A stretch of DNA of 49,721 nt from an uncultured Acetatifactor sp. (GCA_934426825.1 CAKRYI010000020.1:1-49721); one strand, 5' to 3'. Positions 16,424 to 26,128 are shown, numbered from the stretch's first letter. Made by a program: numbers and translations. Notes: generated by a model from the sequence alone, not told the origin.

Positions 16424-18924
16424 TGCACCTCCAAGGAATACAATTTATACAGATTCTGCGGTATGATATAGCACACAAAATCCGCATCCTCATAATACAC
16501 TTTCATTTCCAGCGGATACTTCTTTTCAAATGCCTGACTCCACTCGTATGCCTTCGACTGCAGAATGGTACGGCTCTCCAAATTGGAATAGCTGCTGGAA
16601 ACCTTGGAGTAGGTCATAATTTTTCTTGCCGCCATTTCCGCGGAAACCTCTCCCGCATTGACCTCATTGCCCGCACTGACAAAGGAGGAATAAAACTCCG
16701 GGTACTTTTCAAGCGCCAGCCACTTCGGTCCGCTGAAGAAATGGCTCTGGGCATACTGAATCGGCTTTTTCTCCACATACAAAAACAGGTACTTGGTCGG
16801 AATCGTATACTCGTATCTGCCGTCCTCCACATTTTGTAAGAAGGTGAGCAGCTCCTCATGCCGTCCGTACTCGATTACCTGATACAGTTCGTCCGTACAG
16901 GAAATAATCGTATAGCTGTTTTGAGGATATGCCTCTATAATGTCGTTTGTCACCTCCACCACGGAATTGTACCGGGTGAGTTCATAGTATAAATAGCTGT
17001 GATAAATTCCAAGATACTGCGTTCCCACATAAATTAGCCCCACAAATGCCACCGACAGGGGGTAAAGGAAACCATAGCGGAATACTTTTCCCGGAATACA
17101 GCCAAGCAGGGAAAATGCCATATCCACCGGAATCAGCACCACCGCCGCCATCAAAAGCTGAATGGTGGAGCATAAACGGGACGGCGCTATCAGGCTGGGA
17201 AGCCCTATCCATGCCGCCGCATATATCATCATAAAGAACAGGGACGCCAGTATCACCGGCGGATAACCGTCCGCAAGCTGCCTCTGCTTTCGGGGAATCT
17301 GTTTCCAGATAAGGGAGGCGATACCGATAAGCAGGCGGTACACCACAAACAAAGCCGCTCCCACTAACGACATGAACACCAAAAATGCCGCGCAGCTGTC
17401 CGCATAGACCGTATGGTATCCGTGCTGGTACAGATTGTCAGCCTTATTTTGCAGCCATTTCATGCCTTTCTGAAATGCGGTTGAAATCCGTTCACCCACG
17501 CCGCTTTTCTTGGGTGAGGTCTGTGCTGCCGAATTATCGGGGGACGAAATCATGCCGTCTGCTGTTCCCGCGTTGTCCTGTGTTCCGGTATTACCCTGCG
17601 TTCCGGTGGTGTCCTGCGTGCCGGTACTCCCTTGCGCTCCGGCATTATCCTGAACTCCGGTAGCATCTTGCGTGCCGTCCTGCGTTCCCGTAGAAGATTC
17701 CGTGGTGTCTTCCTTCGGTCTGTACTGCGCCTCGTGTTCATCCGTACCGTTGATAACGTTCAACGCCCAGCCGATGGAACCCTGAAACTGCATGCCGGTT
17801 GCCAGCGCAATCCCCATAGGTGCTGCCGCTATCAGGCAGCCGCACAGTGTTGCCGCCACCAGTGCCGTAAACCGTCTCCAGTGAATCACCTTGAAAAGCA
17901 GACACATCGCCACCGCCGCACACAGAAAGAATGCCATAATCGTCACATAAAAATGGATTGCCAGTGACGCCGCCAGAGACAGCATAAACAGAATCAGGTT
18001 TTCATCTTTCAGCCTGATACCTTTTCCATTCTTCGCCCGCCCCGGTTCCGATTTCAAATACCGGTAAAGAAAGAGGGCGCACAAAAACTGCGTATGTAAT
18101 CCGAATTCCTGCGGCAGGGTCCATTGCAGACGGGAAATACTGAAAACGCCGTCAATACACTGTGCGTCCACCGTAAGAAACAGTGCCAGTACAAAAATAG
18201 GAGTGAATCTCCAGTGGAACAAATCTTTCATCAGGCAGTAAAAGGACAGCAAAAATGCCACCACATGGATTTCCGCCAAAAACAGCAGAATACTGTACAC
18301 CCGCACACCGAACAGTGCATTCATGCTATAGACAACACAGTGCATTGCCTCCGGGTAAATACCGGCTGAAAAGATTTTTCCTTCCTTCAGCCCATAAATC
18401 CACGCATGGTGGGTGTACATGTCACCAAACCCGTAGGACGGCGTCTGGAATGCCCCGTAAGTAAAGTAGATTGCTCCAAATACAAGCACAACTGTCAGCA
18501 GCAGATATTCCACAAAGTGCGGGCGTATGGTCTGCCACAGTTCCCTGCATTTTTGTTTGACCCACCTGCCAATCGCCCCGAAGGTCTTTACAAGAAACAG
18601 CTTCCCGCCCTGTGTTCCCACAAACAGCCTTCTTATATTTTCCCACTGTTCCTCTGTCATATGGTGCTGCTTAAAAAAAGCTATCAGGAATGTTCCGTAA
18701 AAGAACAGCCTCACCGTCCAGTCATTCAGTATATGACAAAGTCCAAGCCCCAGTACCACCGTATTGATTACGATAATTTGTCCGGTGACGCAGAAAGCAA
18801 ATTTTACCGTAAACGACCTTCCTTTCAGAAATCTGCGAAAGACCACCATGGGCCAGACAAACAATAACATTCCGTAAGCAAATAATACCTTTCCGTACTC
18901 CCACAGCCAATAAAACGTATCCAT
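16420..18924 (-). CDS. Large multi-pass membrane protein, GT-C-like
   Basis: An 834-residue membrane protein with roughly twelve or more hydrophobic helices. The loop TPSYGFGDMYTHHAWIYGLKEG with nearby acidic residues resembles the first periplasmic loop of GT-C glycosyltransferases, and the C-terminal 200 residues form a soluble domain. Residues about 412-457 are a low-complexity loop with a 6-residue repeat (GTQDxx). The ATG at 18924 has a perfect GGAGGTG site. It lies between the nucleotidyltransferase and the DUF4832 genes. I infer that it acts on a lipid-linked glycan at the outer face. An O-antigen-polymerase-like role is the alternative. No family name is certain. Confidence 0.65.
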   Translation of the reverse strand: MDTFYWLWEYGKVLFAYGMLLFVWPMVVFRRFLKGRSFTVKFAFCVTGQIIVINTVVLGLGLCHILNDWTVRLFFYGTFLIAFFKQHHMTEEQWENIRRLFVGTQGGKLFLVKTFGAIGRWVKQKCRELWQTIRPHFVEYLLLTVVLVFGAIYFTYGAFQTPSYGFGDMYTHHAWIYGLKEGKIFSAGIYPEAMHCVVYSMNALFGVRVYSILLFLAEIHVVAFLLSFYCLMKDLFHWRFTPIFVLALFLTVDAQCIDGVFSISRLQWTLPQEFGLHTQFLCALFLYRYLKSEPGRAKNGKGIRLKDENLILFMLSLAASLAIHFYVTIMAFFLCAAVAMCLLFKVIHWRRFTALVAATLCGCLIAAAPMGIALATGMQFQGSIGWALNVINGTDEHEAQYRPKEDTTESSTGTQDGTQDATGVQDNAGAQGSTGTQDTTGTQGNTGTQDNAGTADGMISSPDNSAAQTSPKKSGVGERISTAFQKGMKWLQNKADNLYQHGYHTVYADSCAAFLVFMSLVGAALFVVYRLLIGIASLIWKQIPRKQRQLADGYPPVILASLFFMMIYAAAWIGLPSLIAPSRLCSTIQLLMAAVVLIPVDMAFSLLGCIPGKVFRYGFLYPLSVAFVGLIYVGTQYLGIYHSYLYYELTRYNSVVEVTNDIIEAYPQNSYTIISCTDELYQVIEYGRHEELLTFLQNVEDGRYEYTIPTKYLFLYVEKKPIQYAQSHFFSGPKWLALEKYPEFYSSFVSAGNEVNAGEVSAEMAARKIMTYSKVSSSYSNLESRTILQSKAYEWSQAFEKKYPLEMKVYYEDADFVCYIIPQNLYKLYSLEVQ
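17554..17691. repeat. 18-bp coding tandem repeat in the membrane protein gene
   Basis: About seven imperfect 18-bp units encode a GTQDxx hexapeptide repeat. The period is a multiple of three, so gain or loss of units would keep the frame. The loop lies between hydrophobic segments and is probably extracytoplasmic. Confidence 0.75.
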
Positions 18925-18942
18925 TAGAGCACCTCCCTTACC

Positions 18943-20178
18943 TTACTTTTCAAACAGGTGAAGATGTTTGGCCAGCGCACCTCTCTCACCCGCTTTTTTC
19001 AATATGGAAATTCCCGATACCCGTCTGATTTTGCGATTGCGGTACCAGAAACCAAACAACATCTTTACCCAGAGAACGGGCCAAAGGATAACATATTGTT
19101 TTTCCTTCGGATAGGTCAGCATGGTCTGGTGATGAAATTCCCGAAGAAAGGCTCCGGGACTGCTTCCTCTCGGAATCACCATCCTGTCCTTGCTGGATTT
19201 TCCAAATTCCTCCGCTTCCAGAATCTCTCTCATAAACGATTCCGTTATCCGCTCCGTCAGCTTCGCGCCCTCCATCAGAAAATCCGTATTTTGCGCGGAC
19301 ATTCCCAGATATTGCACACACACCGCCGTAATCATCTGTGCAAATCCATAAATCCCGCTCTCCTTTAGCATAAAAAGCAGTTCCCTTTTCCCCTGTTCAC
19401 TCATTTTCCGCTCCCAGAATACTACCCAGTCGCATAACAGTTTCAGTCCGAATCCCGCCCGCAAAAAATGCTGCAGCATATGGAGCAAAAGGTAAAATGC
19501 CTGATAAGGCGGGCTGAGCGTGGGAAACATGACACCCATTGCCTCCCGCTCCTCCTTTTTTTCAAAGCAGGACGGTATCAGACTGTCCAGATACGAATTA
19601 ACCTCGCTTTTGTCAAATGGCTCCGCCAACATGTTGTGAAGTTCCACACAGATTCCGTCCGGCGACACGCAGTTGATATGATGGTTTGCCAGACTTTTCT
19701 CCTGTACAAATCCTTTCTGTGCCAAAGCGTCACACGCCTGCCTTGCCTCTTTTTCATTCCTCATCAACAAGTCTATGTCCCCTGATTTTCTAAGCTCCGG
19801 CACGGGATAATACTCTGCCGCCGTACATCCTTTGAGCAGGATTACCGGTATTCCCTGTTCCTCCATGTACTCTGTCAGAAAACGGCTTAAAAACAGCAGA
19901 CGGTAACTTTGCTGCACGGTTTTCCTGCATTCCCTCTCAAAATTTTCCCATGCCGCGCCTTGAAGCAGGTTCTTTTGTTTCACCACATCATAGAGTAGGG
20001 GAAGGATGCGGTGATTTTCCGCAATTTTCATGGTTTTTGCCCACAGTTCAGGTTCGATAAGTTCCTTTTGCCCGATCTGTTGCTCTGTTCCCGCCTGCCA
20101 GGTCTTCATCTCCCCATGCAGAGCTTCCGCAAGAAGGCGGCACACTATTTTTTCTTCCTGTTTTAAGCCTTTTTTCAT
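18943..20178 (-). CDS. Nucleotidyltransferase-fold protein, NTP_transf_5 type
   Basis: A 411-residue protein of the uncharacterised nucleotidyltransferase family (NTP_transf_5). The hallmark is VILLKGCTAAEYYPVPELR followed by KSGDIDLLM, the G-D-x-D metal site, near residues 112-138. A helical C-terminal half follows, with HHINCVSPDGICVELHNML in between. In peptide-natural-product loci such proteins occur with PqqD, HPr-kinase-like and ABC genes, as here, and some are proposed to modify peptides. Its placement inside the polysaccharide operon leaves a sugar-related role open. It overlaps the flippase gene by an ATGA. Confidence 0.8.
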   Translation of the reverse strand: MKKGLKQEEKIVCRLLAEALHGEMKTWQAGTEQQIGQKELIEPELWAKTMKIAENHRILPLLYDVVKQKNLLQGAAWENFERECRKTVQQSYRLLFLSRFLTEYMEEQGIPVILLKGCTAAEYYPVPELRKSGDIDLLMRNEKEARQACDALAQKGFVQEKSLANHHINCVSPDGICVELHNMLAEPFDKSEVNSYLDSLIPSCFEKKEEREAMGVMFPTLSPPYQAFYLLLHMLQHFLRAGFGLKLLCDWVVFWERKMSEQGKRELLFMLKESGIYGFAQMITAVCVQYLGMSAQNTDFLMEGAKLTERITESFMREILEAEEFGKSSKDRMVIPRGSSPGAFLREFHHQTMLTYPKEKQYVILWPVLWVKMLFGFWYRNRKIRRVSGISILKKAGERGALAKHLHLFEK

Positions 20179-21707
20179 GCCGCCCGTCTTCCTTTCATTT
20201 CTTTCAATTTTTCCAAGATCACAGCAAACTCAGGACTTCTGTGATAGATAAGTAAAAGCAGCAGGTTTGGCAGCAGTGCACAGACAAAAAGCCGCAAAAC
20301 AAGCACTGCCGCCGCACCTCCCGTTATTTTTACGCACACAAAATCCGTGACTGCCCACAAGCCTCCCATCAAGACCACATATCCGAAATATTTCAGATAA
20401 AAAGGCGCCACCGGGCATTTCAGCCTGTGTTTGTACAACACATACGGTTCCACCCACACGCTTGTAAGCAGCATGCTCGCCAACGTTCCCACAAACACGC
20501 CAAAAGTTCCCATGTTTTTTGCAAGCACGATGGAGATAATCAAATTCAGTGCCGCCTCCACCGGAGCCTTATACCGGTCAAACCAGAATAATCCCAGCGA
20601 ATCCCTGAAGGTCAGAACCGCTTTTCTCGTTCCCGTGAGAAAGAAATTGATACACAATATGAGCACAATATCTTTGGAAAACAAATATCTTTTTCCGAAA
20701 CTCATTTCCACAAAAGGATTCAACAGCTCATAGAGGCAGATTGCCGATACGCCGTAAAGCCACTGCCCGATAAAAAAGGCTGTCTCAAACACTTTCTTTA
20801 CCCTTTTTTCGTCCTCCGTAGCGCCCAAGTTTCCCACACTGGCGGTAATTCCCTGAAAAATCTGATCCAACACCTGCCGCACGGAACCAATCACCAAAAA
20901 GTAATTGGAATAAATTCCAACACTCACTACTCCCACGCAGGCGGAAATAATCAGATTGTCCGTATTATTGACCGCCACCGTGCCCAGCTTGTGCATGAGC
21001 ATTGCTTTGATATTCCGGAAAATATCCTGTCTATCCTCCTCCGGCAGCCGCACCTCTTTCTTTTCCCGAAGAAACGGAAACATCCTGTCCGCCTTTCTGG
21101 AAATACAGATATTGTTTAACAGCGTACACACTAAATAAAGTGCCAGAAAGGCAATGAAATTTCCGGTAGTCAGCAGCACCACAATCTGGCACACATCCTG
21201 AATCACCAAAAAAGCGGTCTGATACAGCAGCACAATGTAATTCATCTGACTGGCTTCAATCAGCGTCTTTTTGTACACCACCATATACGAAAGCACGGAG
21301 TTTGCCAGATACAGAAGGTAAATAAAAACCAAATGCTCCACATCCGGCTTGTCCTTCATCAGCACGTCCAGAAAAGGAATCAGCGCCAGTCCAAAGGCAG
21401 TGACACACAGTGCCGTCACCCGGTAAAACTGCCGGAACATTTTAAGTAACGCCCACTGCCTGTCCTCGTCCCCCTCTGCAATGGGACGGTACAGCGCAAA
21501 GGTGATAGCGGTTCCCACTCCCAACTCCGTCAGGGAAAGCACATTCAAAATATCCAAAAAAAGTCCGTTCACGCCCACATAGCTTTCACTCAATGTTCTG
21601 GTGAACACCACTCTTGTCACATATCCCATCAAAATGGCTGTAATTCTGGAAATGACGGCTACTGTCGTATTCATTGTAGAATATTGCGTTCTTGTCCTTT
21701 TTTCCAT
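20175..21707 (-). CDS. Polysaccharide flippase, Wzx/MATE-like
   Basis: A 510-residue protein with about 12-14 membrane helices of the polysaccharide export superfamily. Typical features are the basic start MEKRTRTQYSTMNT, ITAILMGYVTRVVFTRTLSESYVGVNGLF in the first helices, and an NNTDNLIISACVGVVSVG segment in the middle. By family it moves lipid-linked oligosaccharide across the membrane. I chose the ATG at 21707, which has a GAGG site just after the preceding stop; the frame is open further upstream inside the Stealth gene but has no better start. It is distinct from the PelG-type transporter encoded at 26487-27932, so two export routes are encoded. Confidence 0.85.
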   Translation of the reverse strand: MEKRTRTQYSTMNTTVAVISRITAILMGYVTRVVFTRTLSESYVGVNGLFLDILNVLSLTELGVGTAITFALYRPIAEGDEDRQWALLKMFRQFYRVTALCVTAFGLALIPFLDVLMKDKPDVEHLVFIYLLYLANSVLSYMVVYKKTLIEASQMNYIVLLYQTAFLVIQDVCQIVVLLTTGNFIAFLALYLVCTLLNNICISRKADRMFPFLREKKEVRLPEEDRQDIFRNIKAMLMHKLGTVAVNNTDNLIISACVGVVSVGIYSNYFLVIGSVRQVLDQIFQGITASVGNLGATEDEKRVKKVFETAFFIGQWLYGVSAICLYELLNPFVEMSFGKRYLFSKDIVLILCINFFLTGTRKAVLTFRDSLGLFWFDRYKAPVEAALNLIISIVLAKNMGTFGVFVGTLASMLLTSVWVEPYVLYKHRLKCPVAPFYLKYFGYVVLMGGLWAVTDFVCVKITGGAAAVLVLRLFVCALLPNLLLLLIYHRSPEFAVILEKLKEMKGRRAA

Positions 21708-21714
21708 AGTTGCC

Positions 21715-22749
21715 TCATTTTTCAAAAGATGACTTTTCGGGGAAAATTTCCTCCATGGCTCCCCGAATGTCCGCTGCCGCCTGCTCAAAATCCAGTTTCT
21801 CGTACCCATCGTTCATGCAGATGATATGGGCGGTTCTCTTTCTTACGGTGCGGAGCAGTTTTCCTCTGTCGGCGCCAATATTAAAATACGCCAGCTTGGA
21901 TGCAATATTTGCCGGAACAAAATTACCAGATAATTTTGTCCAGTCACGAATCAGGTATTGATTGACGTCCTCCCGGTGCCTCAGCCTGTGACTGCAGGTT
22001 GCCGTAAGCAGCGCCTCCTCCTTCTCCCACAACTCCCGGTAAGTTTCCTTTAAGTGCGGTGCCGGTCCATGGGTAGAATAAAATCCCGTGTACCTCGGAA
22101 ACGCAAGCTCCAGCAGATTATAAAAGAAATACAGGGGCGGATACCCGATATGAAAATAATTGCCGGGATGCTGTTTGACATTCTCCCGTTTCCTAAAATA
22201 TTTTGCCAGAACCATGGCATTGTTCAGGTAAATGTAAGGCATGACACTGTCCTGCTCATTTGCCACCACCGGCTGAAAAGCAAGCATGTCCTTCGGACGT
22301 CCGTTCACAAAAAAATCCTCCGGCTTCACTGCCTTTAAAAAGAACATATCGTCATTAAAATAAACAAATTGTTCCGACAGTTCGGGAATCCGGTGCAAAT
22401 TCCACTCTATCGTATGGGAATTAAAGGTGGGCAGAAATTCCTGCGGAATGTAGTCGCTGTGTTTCACAATCCGCAACTTCGGGTTATCGGTATCCAGCCA
22501 CTCCGGTAAATGCCCCCATGTCACAAAAAAGATATTGCGCACCCATGGAGCATATTTCTCCACGCCCCGGAACCAGTATCTCAATAAATCCCAGTCCCGA
22601 AAACGCTCCTCCCTGTCATCCTCTCTGTCCTGCCCATTTTGGAGATTTTGATGTTCAGCGGTAAATGCCGCCTTCTCCCTCTGCCATTCCTTATCACTTC
22701 CATCCACCCATGTCATGACAAAATCAATGGAATTTTCCTTTTCCGTCAT
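21715..22749 (-). CDS. Stealth-family sugar-phosphate transferase
   Basis: Contains the four conserved Stealth regions in order: IDFVMTWVDGSDKEW at the N-terminus, then WFRGVEKYAPWVRNIFFVTW with the following LPEWL, the STHGPAPHLKETYRELW block, and HIICMNDGYEKLD near the C-terminus. Family members are hexose-1-phosphate transferases that build phosphodiester-linked capsule polymers, so this operon may add sugar phosphates to a glycan. The start is uncertain among ATGs at 22767, 22758 (ATGA overlap with the previous stop) and 22749; the last has GGGAG at the best distance. Length is about 344 residues. Confidence 0.88.
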   Translation of the reverse strand: MTEKENSIDFVMTWVDGSDKEWQREKAAFTAEHQNLQNGQDREDDREERFRDWDLLRYWFRGVEKYAPWVRNIFFVTWGHLPEWLDTDNPKLRIVKHSDYIPQEFLPTFNSHTIEWNLHRIPELSEQFVYFNDDMFFLKAVKPEDFFVNGRPKDMLAFQPVVANEQDSVMPYIYLNNAMVLAKYFRKRENVKQHPGNYFHIGYPPLYFFYNLLELAFPRYTGFYSTHGPAPHLKETYRELWEKEEALLTATCSHRLRHREDVNQYLIRDWTKLSGNFVPANIASKLAYFNIGADRGKLLRTVRKRTAHIICMNDGYEKLDFEQAAADIRGAMEEIFPEKSSFEK

Positions 22750-22754
22750 TTTTC

Positions 22755-24065
22755 TCATTTCTCCCATCTGCCCAGATAAAGCCCGTTCTCCGCTCCTTTG
22801 TTGGCAAACCGCACTGTTTTCTCTCCTCTTTCAAGCGTCATACAAAGCCACACTTCCCCTTCCGGCATATCCTCCGGCAGGTTCACCAAAAGGCTTTCTG
22901 TTTCCTTGGGCTTTACAGTGCGCATATCATATTCCACCGGAATCTTTTTCAGGGTCTGTTGGTCCTTACGAACCTCCAGTTTCAGAATTGCCCGCTCTGT
23001 CAGATTTGCAAACCCTTCGTTTTTTATAGAAATTTGGATTTGCAGGTGTGCTTTACCACGCACCGGCACCGCCTTTTCTATCAGAAAACGATAGCCCAGC
23101 CTTGCACCGATAAATTCGTAAAGGCTTTCGTCCCGGTTCTCTGCCGCTTTGGTCTGTTTCCACCGTGTAAGCAGCCTGTCGTCGTAGATACAGTTCAGAT
23201 AACTGACCCGCATATTTTCGAGTTCCCTGAGTGTTTCCGCTACCTCCTGCGCTGAGAGCGCGTGGGAAATGGTTCGTGCCACCACTTCCCCACCCACCGG
23301 AATCCATGGTGCGGTTCGCTCCAGATACGCAAGTTCCTCCTCCTTACTCCAGTCCTCTTCCCAGCTTCTTGCAACAACGGTTCCTTTATCAACGGCCTGC
23401 CCGCCAGTGCTTTTTTCTGCGAAAGTACCCAGATGTGTTTCGGAGGCAAGTATGGCGTCGTCATACAATCCAATCTGCCGCTCCATGCCATTCCCGGAAA
23501 CCATACGGCTGAAGGACATTTTGCGAAAGGCAACCGTCACCTTTCCCTCAGTGGCATTCCACCATGTCTGTTCCAGCAGGCGAATCTGCTCCGGCGAAAG
23601 GAATTTGGAGCCGTGCATTTCGCCCCAGTTTCCCACGAAAAGCCCCTGCGTCAGATAAATTGCGTCCGCATATTTTGCCACCACCCGTCCGAGCTGCCGC
23701 ATATGGGTAAGCACCATATCCAGAAAAGACGGTTCCTTCTCCATTCCTTTTCCTTCGGTATCGTACAAAACACGGAGAATCATATCCTTTCCCGCCTGTG
23801 CAAAGCGGTCGAATATCTTTTCCACAAACCGAAGAGTCGCCTCATCTATCTCTCTTTGGCGAAATGCCCCGATATTCAGCCGGACAAGTGCTAACGTCTC
23901 TGTCTCCTCCATGGGAAGCCAGATAAGTTCCTCCTCGTTTTGCTGATTGGGGCAAAAAGTATAAATGCGATACCAGCCCCGGCACGGGTTAGGGAAAACA
24001 GCTGTATCTTTTTCAAGTTTTGCCGGATAAAATTTCCCGTCAGTCCTCTTTTTGTGAAACAACAT
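22755..24065 (-). CDS. Soluble DUF4832-type protein, paralogue of 14993-16423
   Basis: A 436-residue protein without signal peptide or membrane helix. It shares a layout and motifs with the membrane-anchored protein at the end of the operon: FPNPCRGWYRIYTF, LALVRLNIGAFR, MILRVLYDTEG and LFVGNWGEMHGSKFLSPE, the latter with the conserved Glu candidate for catalysis. A beta-rich C-terminal part follows. Presumably it stays in the cytoplasm, which is unusual if it is a glycosidase; it may instead bind or modify a nucleotide-sugar or lipid-linked precursor. It overlaps the GT2 gene by 26 bp. Confidence 0.7.
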   Translation of the reverse strand: MLFHKKRTDGKFYPAKLEKDTAVFPNPCRGWYRIYTFCPNQQNEEELIWLPMEETETLALVRLNIGAFRQREIDEATLRFVEKIFDRFAQAGKDMILRVLYDTEGKGMEKEPSFLDMVLTHMRQLGRVVAKYADAIYLTQGLFVGNWGEMHGSKFLSPEQIRLLEQTWWNATEGKVTVAFRKMSFSRMVSGNGMERQIGLYDDAILASETHLGTFAEKSTGGQAVDKGTVVARSWEEDWSKEEELAYLERTAPWIPVGGEVVARTISHALSAQEVAETLRELENMRVSYLNCIYDDRLLTRWKQTKAAENRDESLYEFIGARLGYRFLIEKAVPVRGKAHLQIQISIKNEGFANLTERAILKLEVRKDQQTLKKIPVEYDMRTVKPKETESLLVNLPEDMPEGEVWLCMTLERGEKTVRFANKGAENGLYLGRWEK

Positions 24066-24846
24066 CCTGTTTTTCCACTCCCGTGTTCATCTTCAAAATC
24101 CGGATTCTGACTACCACCGCCAGAATCGAAAATACCATACGGAACATATAGACCACCGGTTTTAAGCCGGAGTGCATGCTCTTTCCGCTTTTTCGCACGT
24201 GCATTACCGCCGGAATTTCTTCCACCTGAAATCCCAAAAGCAGCATCTGTATAATCATGTTGGCGTCCGGGTATTTATCGTCAAAGTGCTTGTACTTGGA
24301 ATAGTACAGCACCGCCCTCCAGCTCAGTCCCTGCAGTCCGGTGGTGGGATCCGCCAGCTTTCTTCCGGTATTGATTCGTATCAGAAAGCGGAACAGTTTA
24401 TACGCCACTCCCCTAAAAAACGAAACCGGGTAATCACTGCTGCCCTCCATAAACCGGGAGCAGAGCACAATGTCCGGGTATCTTCCCTGTTCGTCCGCCT
24501 GTTTCAGCCGCTCATAGATTTTGGGGATATTGCACACATCATGCTGTCCGTCCGCATCCATCTGAATGACGTACCTGTATTTTCGCCGGATGGCATATTT
24601 GTACCCAAGCTGCAGGGCGCTTCCGTAACCCAAATTAAATACATGGGTCACCAGCGTATGCCCTCTCTCCTTCACCACCCAGTTGGTGGAGTCGGAGGAA
24701 GCGTCATTCATGACAAGAACGTCCGCTATTTCCTGTATTTCGGGTCGCTCCAACTGATCTAACACCGTTCCGATATTTTCCTCTTCATTGTAGGCAGGAA
24801 TAATAATCAATAATTCCTTCTGCTTTTGTTCCTTTATCTGTTCCAT
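24040..24846 (-). CDS. Family 2 glycosyltransferase, dolichyl-phosphate-sugar-synthase-like
   Basis: A GT2 enzyme with the standard start LLIIIPAYNEEENIGTVL, then VLVMNDASSDST and the metal-binding block YVIQMDADGQHD, followed by LCSRFMEGSS and DPTTGLQGLS. These features match polyprenyl-phosphate hexose synthases. One hydrophobic segment at the C-terminus (VVYMFRMVFSILAVVVRI) may contact the membrane. I use the ATG at 24846 (269 residues); a TTG 22 codons upstream is possible and has an AAGGA nearby. A DUF2304-type gene lies two genes upstream, a frequent partner of such enzymes. Confidence 0.88.
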   Translation of the reverse strand: MEQIKEQKQKELLIIIPAYNEEENIGTVLDQLERPEIQEIADVLVMNDASSDSTNWVVKERGHTLVTHVFNLGYGSALQLGYKYAIRRKYRYVIQMDADGQHDVCNIPKIYERLKQADEQGRYPDIVLCSRFMEGSSDYPVSFFRGVAYKLFRFLIRINTGRKLADPTTGLQGLSWRAVLYYSKYKHFDDKYPDANMIIQMLLLGFQVEEIPAVMHVRKSGKSMHSGLKPVVYMFRMVFSILAVVVRIRILKMNTGVEKQDVVSQKED

Positions 24847-24925
24847 TTTTACCACATTTCTGCGCACGTTCTTTGCGCATAGCGAGTTTGTGTCAAGTGC
24901 GCGCAGACACAAATCTTCTCATTCC

Positions 24926-26128
24926 TTATGCAAGCAAATTCTTCAAAAGTTGCAGGTCATCTTCATAGCACATCATCTTCCCTGCCGCCGCTTCTTCCAT
25001 TTTCTTTCTCTCTGTCGGATTCTGCAACAGGTAAATAACGGAATCCTTTACCGCCTCCGCCGTCAGGTCACACAAAATTCCGTCCTTACCGGGTTGAATC
25101 TGCTCCCTGTTTCCGCTTCTGTCCGAGGCAACCACCGCACGCCCCAGAATCTGTGCCTCCTGTATGGCAATACTTTTTCCCTCGTACTGCGTGGCATGTA
25201 CATACAAATCCGCCTGCGCATAGTACGGATAGGGATTATCCACCGCACCGTGCAGGAAAAAGTCCTGCTCCAGCCCAGCCTCCGCAATCAGCTTTTCCAG
25301 CTTTGCGCGCTCCGGGCCCTCCCCCAGCACATACCAGCGGGCACGGACGCCTGCCTCCTTCAACAGCCTCATGGCTTCGATGGCAACCGGGTATGCTTTC
25401 AACTCCGTCAACCGTCCCACCGTCAGAATACGAATTCCGTCATATGCGTCCGTAAAGCCTCCGGGCAGCTTTGCTTTTTTCAGAATTTCGTTCCTGTCGA
25501 TGATATTATGAAAAACTTTTGTCCTGTCCCGGTATTCGGGATATACCTTGAGGAAACTGTTCTGAACCTCCTCGGATATAGGGAAAATCCGGTCATATTT
25601 CTCATAGCAGTTTTCATCCATTCTCCGGTCGTAGCCCGCTTTCGTGTAATCCGTGTGCACAAATGCCGCTTTTTTTTTCGCCTTCACATGGTCTGCCACA
25701 TAATAGGTGGCTCCACCCTCCAGAAAAGCCACCGCCAAGTCAAAGCTCTGTTCAAAGAACTCCGCTCCGTCCGACAACACATGCCAGAGCAGCTTGTCCG
25801 GATATACTTTCCCCTTCTTTGCCATAATGCAAAAATCCCGGCAAAGCTGCGGCAGCCGCTTTAAAACCGTTCCCCGCTTCCGCATGGCGTGCAGAATGTT
25901 CCGGTACATATCCCTTTTTCCGCTCTTTTCCAGTACGGAGGTTTCCGTATAGTTATGATTCAGTAATTGCACCTCTTCAGGGACCCGGCGGATTAATTCC
26001 CCCTGCCCCATCAGCACATAGAGATAACACTCGTACTCCGGTGCCAGTTTAGAAAGCAGTGTCAAAAGCGCCGTCTCGGCACCCGCCCTGCCCATAGTAT
26101 TAATGACAAACAGAATCTTTTTTTTCAT
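24926..26128 (-). CDS. Family 4 glycosyltransferase
   Basis: A GT-B fold glycosyltransferase of 400 residues. The N-terminus MKKKILFVINTMGRAGAET has the glycine/alanine-rich acceptor loop. The donor-binding half has ILTVGRLTELKAYPVAIEAM, and YEGKSIAIQEAQILG provides the E-x7-E motif typical of retaining GT4 enzymes. Donor and acceptor sugars cannot be told. It overlaps the preceding small membrane gene by 29 bp and is presumably co-translated. Confidence 0.9.
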   Translation of the reverse strand: MKKKILFVINTMGRAGAETALLTLLSKLAPEYECYLYVLMGQGELIRRVPEEVQLLNHNYTETSVLEKSGKRDMYRNILHAMRKRGTVLKRLPQLCRDFCIMAKKGKVYPDKLLWHVLSDGAEFFEQSFDLAVAFLEGGATYYVADHVKAKKKAAFVHTDYTKAGYDRRMDENCYEKYDRIFPISEEVQNSFLKVYPEYRDRTKVFHNIIDRNEILKKAKLPGGFTDAYDGIRILTVGRLTELKAYPVAIEAMRLLKEAGVRARWYVLGEGPERAKLEKLIAEAGLEQDFFLHGAVDNPYPYYAQADLYVHATQYEGKSIAIQEAQILGRAVVASDRSGNREQIQPGKDGILCDLTAEAVKDSVIYLLQNPTERKKMEEAAAGKMMCYEDDLQLLKNLLA

